A stretch of DNA of 64,000 bases. Origin: Neoechinorhynchus agilis (taxonomy: Eukaryota > Acanthocephala). The stretch covers positions 5,766,001 through 5,830,000 of the forward strand of contig CM121343.1 in NCBI GenBank assembly GCA_051530055.1. The letters are read 5' to 3'. How positions within the stretch are numbered: position 1 is the stretch's first letter; every line of letters starts with the position of its first letter. The notes under the pieces were generated by a model. That model was not told where the DNA came from. It saw only the letters and a program-made list of their open reading frames with translations, and ran no database searches. Shown here one piece after another: positions 58,131 through 64,000 of this stretch. The position numbers and the translations under genes were made by a program.

Positions 58131-58420
58131 TAAACTGGCTACCGAGAATTTGTACTAATTATACTGTAGTTAGATGACAATTTGACATTGGCATATCGAA
58201 TTTTCTCAGTGGTCTATATTAATGGGTGAATTTTCATTTACATAAAGTAATCCCTGTTTAAACATTTTTAATAAATTGGCACGCTGATGTTGGCTTGGAA
58301 AACTTAATAATACTTTTACTAAGAGAATGAATGCGTGTACTTTGAAAGTGAACGTCGGTAGATGGCATGATCAAATGCAAAACTAAGTAATATCATCTAT
58401 TCTCCAATAAGAGCGACCAC

Positions 58421-58630
58421 TCATTCAATCGCAAGTTCATCAAAGTAAAGAAGGCTAAGATATTCGCTATCATTTTCATTCCAGATACGCAAGTCTCCAT
58501 ACAAATCGATTGTATTGCTTGCGATTGCTCGGTCCAAAGTATAGCCTTCATCTTCTTCGGTAGTCGAATCGCATCTCATCTCACCTACTTTCTTATAGGG
58601 GTTTGCGGTTGAAGAATTCCTAATACCCAT
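58421..58630 (-). CDS. Possible small acidic protein with myristoylation-like N-terminus
   Basis: The 69-codon frame starts MGIRNSSTANPYKK: Gly2 and Ser6 fit the N-myristoylation consensus. The rest is acidic and polar (TTEEDEGYTLDRA, YLSLLYFDELAIE). It may be a short gene or the last exon of a longer one. No family is recognised, and no polyadenylation signal was pinned down. Confidence 0.3.
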   Translation of the reverse strand: MGIRNSSTANPYKKVGEMRCDSTTEEDEGYTLDRAIASNTIDLYGDLRIWNENDSEYLSLLYFDELAIE

Positions 58631-58639
58631 TGCCTACTG

Positions 58640-59980
58640 GATGGTTATATGGATATTTTTGGAACGAGAGGATAATAACCTTACGAATGAAAAAGATTCC
58701 TGCAAAATATAATATAGCTCACGGTTATATAACATTGCACGAACAGCGACTATCCCAAAAGTATCAGCACGTTCAACAAGTAAAACATAGTGCCATTAAG
58801 TGATGATTGATGCATTCGTAGCTCCTTCTATTCGTTTTTTGCGTGGCACATTTAATGCAAAGAACACAGAAAAACACAATTAATGCGTTTCACGCAACGT
58901 TTCAAGTTATTGTTCAATCAACTAAGATGCTGCTGCTCAATATTCGATAATATTAGGTAATTTACATAGCAAAATTCTAAACGATTTCCTTAATCCAAAA
59001 TGTAGAATTTAATCCATGCCGTAATTACTAATAATCGCATGGATCTATCAACAACTGATTTGTCGATTTGTATGTGCCCATCTAGTTAAAAAAATTACTT
59101 TTAATTTATAAATTTATTTCTTCCATTCAAGAAATCAATGTATAATTTTTCTTTGGTAATTTTTCCACTCCGGTGGGATTTAAGTTCACTTTGTAATAGC
59201 TTTCGAACAATGACAAACCTCGGGGGGGGGGAATGTTAGAATTATCCGAGTGGTGAAATATCGGTTAAATATAGATTAGTGAACTTAAATTCGCGAGGGG
59301 TGGCAAAACTAAGAAAGTATAATTTTTAATATTGATGAGTGATCCAAGAGCAAGGCTAAATAAAAAGCATCAAGCTGCTACGAATCCAGTCTAATAGACA
59401 ATTTCAATTTAGCATTCTTATGAGTGGCTGAGCCGGCCGTGTATGGAAATCTATAAAAAAATTCAATTTAACCACTATGATCTACTCCCGTGATGGATTG
59501 AAGATACACTTCAACTCTCCGGCTCAATTATTAGCTCCATCCACTCAGTACTTTCCAAATGAAAAAAAGGTCGTTCAATTTAACGACTTTCGGCATCGCG
59601 TTTCTAATTATTGTTAAAAAGAAAGTCTTTAAGAAGGAAATCATAGGCTTAGTTGATAAATCATCTAGAATAAATTTGTTACATTATTAGTTATTTTGAC
59701 CATTACGTTCAAAGGTGCTGTCATGTCGTCAAAAAGCTCAATAAAGATCAGTTTATCCAGTTTATTTGCTAACACGAGAATGCCCAAACTTTTTGAGCGA
59801 TTTTTCCTTTAATGCAACGATTGGTGGAAAATTCGTTTTACGATGGATTCCTCTCAAAAACATCCATAGATTTCCTGAGTTCATCCTCACTTTTAGCTAA
59901 AACTCGCAGAAGAGCTCAAATTTGTTCATCTTACCAATTATAAAGTTCCTATGAACTTTAATTTTTTTTACCAACATAAT
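58640..59980. other. Gene-poor stretch
   Basis: It is AT-rich, with a poly-G run at about 59223-59231. No gene or repeat is supported. Confidence 0.4.
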
Positions 59981-59984
59981 ATAT

Positions 59985-60111
59985 TTTTAACAATTCAAAC
60001 AATCTGTTTGAAGCACACTCACCACCTCCCGCCGAATTCCAGCTTTTGTCCTTCCTCGACCGTCGCCATCACGCTGGCAGCATTGCCTCGTTGTACTGCC
60101 AGCGAGATTTG
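59985..60111 (-). mobile_element. LINE 3' end, short copy
   Basis: TTTTTAACAATTCAAACAATC, CACTCACCACCTCCCGCCG and CGCTGGCAGCATTGCCTCG are the inverse of 56.57-56.68 kb plus the 3' UTR. It is a ~125-bp, strongly 5'-truncated insertion upstream of EMC6. Confidence 0.85.
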
Positions 60112-60324
60112 GCTATTTTAATGTCCTTTCACCAGCACGGTCAACGTTTAAAGTGAACTTCGAACACATCGCAAACATTCTGAGATCACCAAAAGGCGAG
60201 ATTATAAGCGATAGACCGGTAATCCTGCTGAGAAGACCGAGCGAAGTGACGTAATAGATTTTAAAGGAATGATCGGGAAGAAAGGAACTCCGTATACAGA
60301 AGGAAGTGGCGTCACGGATAAACA

Positions 60325-60729
60325 ATGTCTTCTCGCGTAGTTAAGGGTGATGACGTCACGCAACGACGGTCGGATGATCCGACTACACTTCAGTTTGATA
60401 TTAACGTCATCAATATCTCGGATCTGACCAGTGAGCAGGCCATGCGACATAACTGTGCCAAGTTCGAACGGTGCTGTACTTGCGTGTGCGCCTTGGCAGG
60501 CACGGTAGCCGGCATCCTGGGGATGAACGGACTTATTGGATTCGCATTCTACTTTATGGCTACTATGGGATTCTCTACTCTGCTTTATGCGAAGTTCGTT
60601 GTCAAACGCAACCCAAGTAAAAGATGTTTTGTAAGCGATTGGTATTTGTTAACTAGTAATCATCCGAATGGAATATGTACCTATATATTGCTATGGACGT
60701 TCATTTATGGAATTGTTCACGCTTACTAA
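60325..60729 (+). CDS. EMC6: ER membrane protein complex subunit 6
   Basis: The product is a small membrane subunit of the EMC insertase in the ER. The core matches animal EMC6: MRHNCAKFERCCTCVCAL, GTVAGILGMNGLIGFAFY and the ending GICTYILLWTFIYGIVHAY (human ends FTYVLFWTFLYGMVHVY). Three hydrophobic segments are present. The frame has ~40 extra N-terminal residues; translation may start at the first Met (60325) or at the internal Met before RHNCAKF. At 134 residues it is somewhat longer than the usual ~110. AATAAA follows within 15 bp of the stop. No introns. Confidence 0.9.
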   Translation: MSSRVVKGDDVTQRRSDDPTTLQFDINVINISDLTSEQAMRHNCAKFERCCTCVCALAGTVAGILGMNGLIGFAFYFMATMGFSTLLYAKFVVKRNPSKRCFVSDWYLLTSNHPNGICTYILLWTFIYGIVHAY

Positions 60730-60789
60730 ACATGTGAGAATAAAACCAAAGTAGAAATCTGATTCTTTATTGTTTCCAAAATTAAAAAA

Positions 60790-61850
60790 CTGATCTTTTT
60801 CAAAAGCAAGAAGAGCTTACAAACATCCACGCAACCCCTCTGGATCACTGAGCTGTAATCCTGGTATAATGGTCGAAATGACAGACTTGGATCGTCAGTG
60901 ATTCGTCTGAGTCTCTTGAACAATTGTTTGACCGGGTCCTTCGCCACCGCGGTACCAAACGACCCGAGCGTTGAAATAATGGCCCAGGTCCCATTGTTTT
61001 GTCTTTTTGCTGTCCTCTGAGGCCGTTGCTGCTCCCTTTCCGGTTTAACAGCGGTGGGTTTTATGTCGCCGGCTGCGACGGGAATACTGTGGCATCTTCC
61101 GGTCTACGATCATCGAGCCGGCAAAGATTGCTCGACTCTAGAATGTTGGGCGCAATCACAGCATTCAGGGCATGGCTGAGAGAGTTGCATTCACTTGGGC
61201 GTGTCGTTAGTACCTTCCGTATGATTGCCCACAGACGATTCCATGGCGTTCTAATTCCTCGATTCTGAGAGCATTTGGCCAAGCACCCGATTCCCTAGTT
61301 AAAACTGCCGCCAATGCGATCCGTTCGCTCTGAATCTTCACACAAAACATTAAGAGCCGCCACGAAATCTCCATCCAACCCGTAATTCTAGCCAAGAAAT
61401 GATTGAACTATTTTGCGGCTTGCTTCATACGATCCCAAATAAGCTGGCAGAGAAATTTCGGCTGGTTTTCGGATACCCAAACTGCCGGACGACACAGGCA
61501 AGGACGCTTGACGCCAGGCCTCCTGTGACAGCTGAGTATTTAAAATTTTCTCGAGACAAGCTTTCACCGTCCCGTCTAATTTTGCCAGTTTATCTTCTTG
61601 TCTTCGGAATAAAGAGGAATTTCTTGATCAGGAGCAGAGCCTCATGTGAAGATAATTCATTAACTCGTTGGTATAACAGCGAAAGTAGCGGTTGAAGATT
61701 TGCAATCTCTGCTTGGACAGAAGACTGAACCGGTCCAAAGTGATCGATAGCATCCCGGGGAACAGGTTCTGAAAATCTTTCTCGATAGTTTACCTGGTTG
61801 CCTCTTCTTCCACGTTCATCACTAAGTACCAAAATGCTTTTGGAGCGTGA
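60790..61850 (-). mobile_element. LINE fragment, diverged copy
   Basis: Minus-strand pieces match the 55.6-kb element. The RT end lies near 61.5-61.6 kb (ACLEKILNTQLSQEAWRQ-like), the endonuclease-like domain near 61.06-61.25 kb (NAVIAPNILESSNLCRLDDR) and the IQRG motif near 60.84 kb. It is frame-broken and abuts the 3' end of EMC6. Confidence 0.7.
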
Positions 61851-63160
61851 CCTCTAAGTACTTGGGGACTGCGCCCGTTAAGACCGTGGGCTGATCATCG
61901 CTCATTGAATACAATAATGGGTTGCTCGCTATGTTTCTTTTCACGTGTCGGATCCCTTCCTGGATCAACCCTTACGGAAATTCCGACAAAATGTATACCA
62001 GAAGAAGAACAATGTGCGTGTTGTTGAATTAATTCATAATGCGTGTATGCGGCCAATAGCAACTGAATTCCAAATCAGAACGGTATCAGCAAGGAAGATT
62101 TATCCATGACCTCTAAAGGCGCTGTTCCGGCAACATAAACGTAAAATCGAGATTTACTGTTTCTCTTGATTAACATGAAAATTTACGTGTACTTAAACCT
62201 TTTATTTATGTACTTTGGATAGATGCGGCACCTATTACTTGTGCGTGTCCGTTGATTGGTTGTACCTCAATTAATTACGCAAAAGAAACTAATTCGCCTA
62301 TGTGACTCCTAAAAATCATTGATAGATGTCGTATTTCGAAAAGCAAATCACGGATATTTTAAAGTAAGCCGAAAAATCAACACAATCTATTTATTCAAAT
62401 CGCATTTATCGATTTTCCTGCTTCCTATTTGCTTGCAATAGTTTTCTTAGGGTCTTTGTGTGGGACTTCAAGATCGATGGCTCCAAACCTTAACAACTAA
62501 CATTCCTATTACCAAGAAATTCTTAACATTTCTAATCCATTTTCCCCATACAAAACAAAAATGAACGGTTATCCAAAACCTCACGTAGCGCTTCTTCTAA
62601 ATTCATCACCCTGCCATATATTATTGTTGAGAGGTCAAAATTACTTAATAGAATACTGCAACTGTCTAAATATCTAAGCTCCTGGTAGATACTTTTCGCA
62701 GAATTATCTAGTGTTCAATCGATTAATGATTTTGTGATTATTTTTGAAAAAGACCAACACCGATTTATGCTCTAGATATTGCTTGAAGATATGTTTTGTT
62801 ATGGCTGTCGAAATATCGTATTCAATAAATCATCTCAATTTCCGCCCTAACAAAACGCTTCAGATATTAATTCCCTAGAAAATGGGGATGCATCCAGCGC
62901 AGAATTGCCACTATTCTAATACATTAGAGATATATTCGTTTAAGCCACTTGGAACGCTTCGAAGTATTGTAAGGACCTCATTCGGACAACTCGAATGCTG
63001 TAATGTTATAGGAAACGAAATGAGACAGCTACGACTTCGGGGAAAATGGACTGTCTCGTAACAAATGGCTTAATGAATAATGAACATTGGACAAATTGAG
63101 TTGTGGTGATAATAGGTTTTATCCGGCGGACTATGATCATGACAACGAAGGATTTTCTCA
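61851..63160. other. Intergenic with one hammerhead-like module
   Basis: At 62783-62829: TTGAAGA, then a short hairpin, then GAAA (62810-62813) followed by TATCG, then AATAAA (62824-62829). No gene is supported elsewhere. Confidence 0.45.
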
Positions 63161-63370
63161 TTTTGGTCTACGGAGAAATGAATACAAAATATTTTTATTG
63201 ACGATATTTCAAAAGGTTTTTGTATTTGTTTCAATAGTTTAACAATGGCTGATGAGACGAGGTTTCCTCTTCGTGAAATATCTTCAATAAAATAGGGGTT
63301 TTATCCTCAGAAGGGGGATTATGATCACCACATCTCCATAATTCCGAAGGATTTTCTCTTGGTGGTTAGG
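63115..63370. repeat. Foldback repeat K with canonical hammerhead core
   Basis: The 5' arm TTATTGACGATATTTC (63195-63210) pairs with GAAATATCTTCAATAA (63275-63290). Between them lie CTGATGA (63249-63255) and a hairpin with ACGA/TCGT ends. The outer flank 63318-63365 (GATTATGATCACCACATC, CCGAAGGATTTTCTCTTG) matches the 330-bp satellite unit in inverted orientation and, more weakly, 63120-63165. Confidence 0.88.
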
Positions 63371-63431
63371 CAGATTGTACCGAAAGTGGCAAATTAAAAT
63401 CATCTTTATTTGCCTCAATACGCTTCAATGG

Positions 63432-64000
63432 TCAAAAATTGACGTCGAGATCGGCGGGGATATTGAATTGTTTGTTAATGATTGAATCCTCGACGTGAAA
63501 CTTTTGTTTCAGCCACTGTTTCACAATGAGAACATTATCGGTCCATTCGTTTATAAGTTCTATCAAATCCTTGCACTGTGATTGTATTTCTTCGATCCGA
63601 ATAGGATCTCGTTCACAGACGAGCGCGTATTTCCCAATCAAATCCCGTTTTTTTTCTTTAAGGGATTCAAGAATCTGTAACTTCTGTGTTCGATCGCTCG
63701 CAGAATTACTTTTCTCTTGCTGCTTTTCCAGTAGCACTTCTACATTATGGACTTTTTCGTCGAACTCCCTTATAAGTTCTTTTATTTTCTTCTCTTCCAT
63801 TTCGAGAATGTTAACAACCTTACTCGGATATGACCAATAATAATGAGATTGGCCTATCCGATCCGTATCAACCAAATTATCAGCCACAAGGCCCGTCACA
63901 ATTTCCTTGACCAAATTCGAGTTTATACCCAACCGCTTCTGCGATATCTTTTCAATCTCCTTCAGCTGAAAAAACTCCCCAGAGTCTACTATAAAGGAAA
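63432..64000 (-). CDS. MND1: MND1, meiotic recombination co-factor (partial)
   Basis: The product matches MND1, which with HOP2 stimulates DMC1/RAD51 strand invasion in meiosis. Motifs in order: FFQLKEIEKISQKRLGI, LVADNLVDTDRIGQSHYYW (winged-helix region), a long coiled coil, WTDNVLIVKQWLKQKF and a C-terminus with FNIPADLDVNF. The end is full, with stop at 63432. The exon appears to start at 63988, after an acceptor TTTCCTTTATAG. The first ~25 residues lie outside the window. C. elegans lacks MND1, so its presence argues against a close relative of that species. Confidence 0.92.
   Translation of the reverse strand, partial: SFIVDSGEFFQLKEIEKISQKRLGINSNLVKEIVTGLVADNLVDTDRIGQSHYYWSYPSKVVNILEMEEKKIKELIREFDEKVHNVEVLLEKQQEKSNSASDRTQKLQILESLKEKKRDLIGKYALVCERDPIRIEEIQSQCKDLIELINEWTDNVLIVKQWLKQKFHVEDSIINKQFNIPADLDVNF

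Overview
The window reads as nuclear DNA of an invertebrate animal. Genes carry GT-AG introns that are mostly 36-60 nt. Products are metazoan: MSH2, a BAZ2/TIP5-like chromatin remodeller subunit, the C-terminal part of dystrophin, MRTF, a TRIC channel, an Abraxas-family scaffold, EMC6, MND1 and two RBBP4-like WD40 proteins. The small introns, the short intergenic distances and the diverged proteins suggest a compact ecdysozoan or similar protostome, perhaps a nematode. I cannot fix the phylum from sequence alone.

Layout: 1-0.9 kb holds the end of a 282-bp tandem array. 1.1-6.7 kb holds a C2H2 zinc-finger gene, a TMEM35/NACHO-like membrane protein, retroelement scraps and one uncertain gene. 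7.1-9.9 kb is a 12-copy array of a ~235-bp unit. 10-14 kb is degenerate repeats and retroelement remains. 14.4-21.8 kb holds an RBBP4-like gene converging on a BAZ2-like gene, which has a tiny spliced gene inside an intron on the other strand. 22.3-27.2 kb is a dystrophin gene, minus strand. 29.6-31.2 kb is a 5 x 330-bp satellite that ends just before MSH2 (31.4-37.4 kb). 38.9-50.4 kb holds a BAH-like gene, an unnamed small membrane protein, an Abraxas-family gene, a second RBBP4-like gene and MRTF. 52.8-64 kb holds a TRIC channel, LINE fragments, EMC6 and, running off the edge, MND1.

No operon logic is evident. Several genes share themes: chromatin (two RBBP4-like proteins, BAZ2-like, BAH-like) and DNA repair or meiosis (MSH2, Abraxas, MND1). 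Dystrophin, MRTF and TRIC are typically muscle-related genes.

The most unusual feature is a set of foldback (palindromic) repeats scattered through introns and intergenic DNA. Their arms carry a recurring module: a CTGATGA-like heptamer, a short hairpin, GAAA, then a 3' arm ending near AATAAA. This is the layout of a hammerhead ribozyme core as known from Penelope-like retroelements. Two GIY-YIG fragments of such elements lie in the window next to the same module, and the 330-bp satellite shares a ~48-bp stretch with the flank of one foldback. Very short candidate introns (26 or 32 nt in TRIC, 19 nt in the Abraxas gene) are the second item to check.
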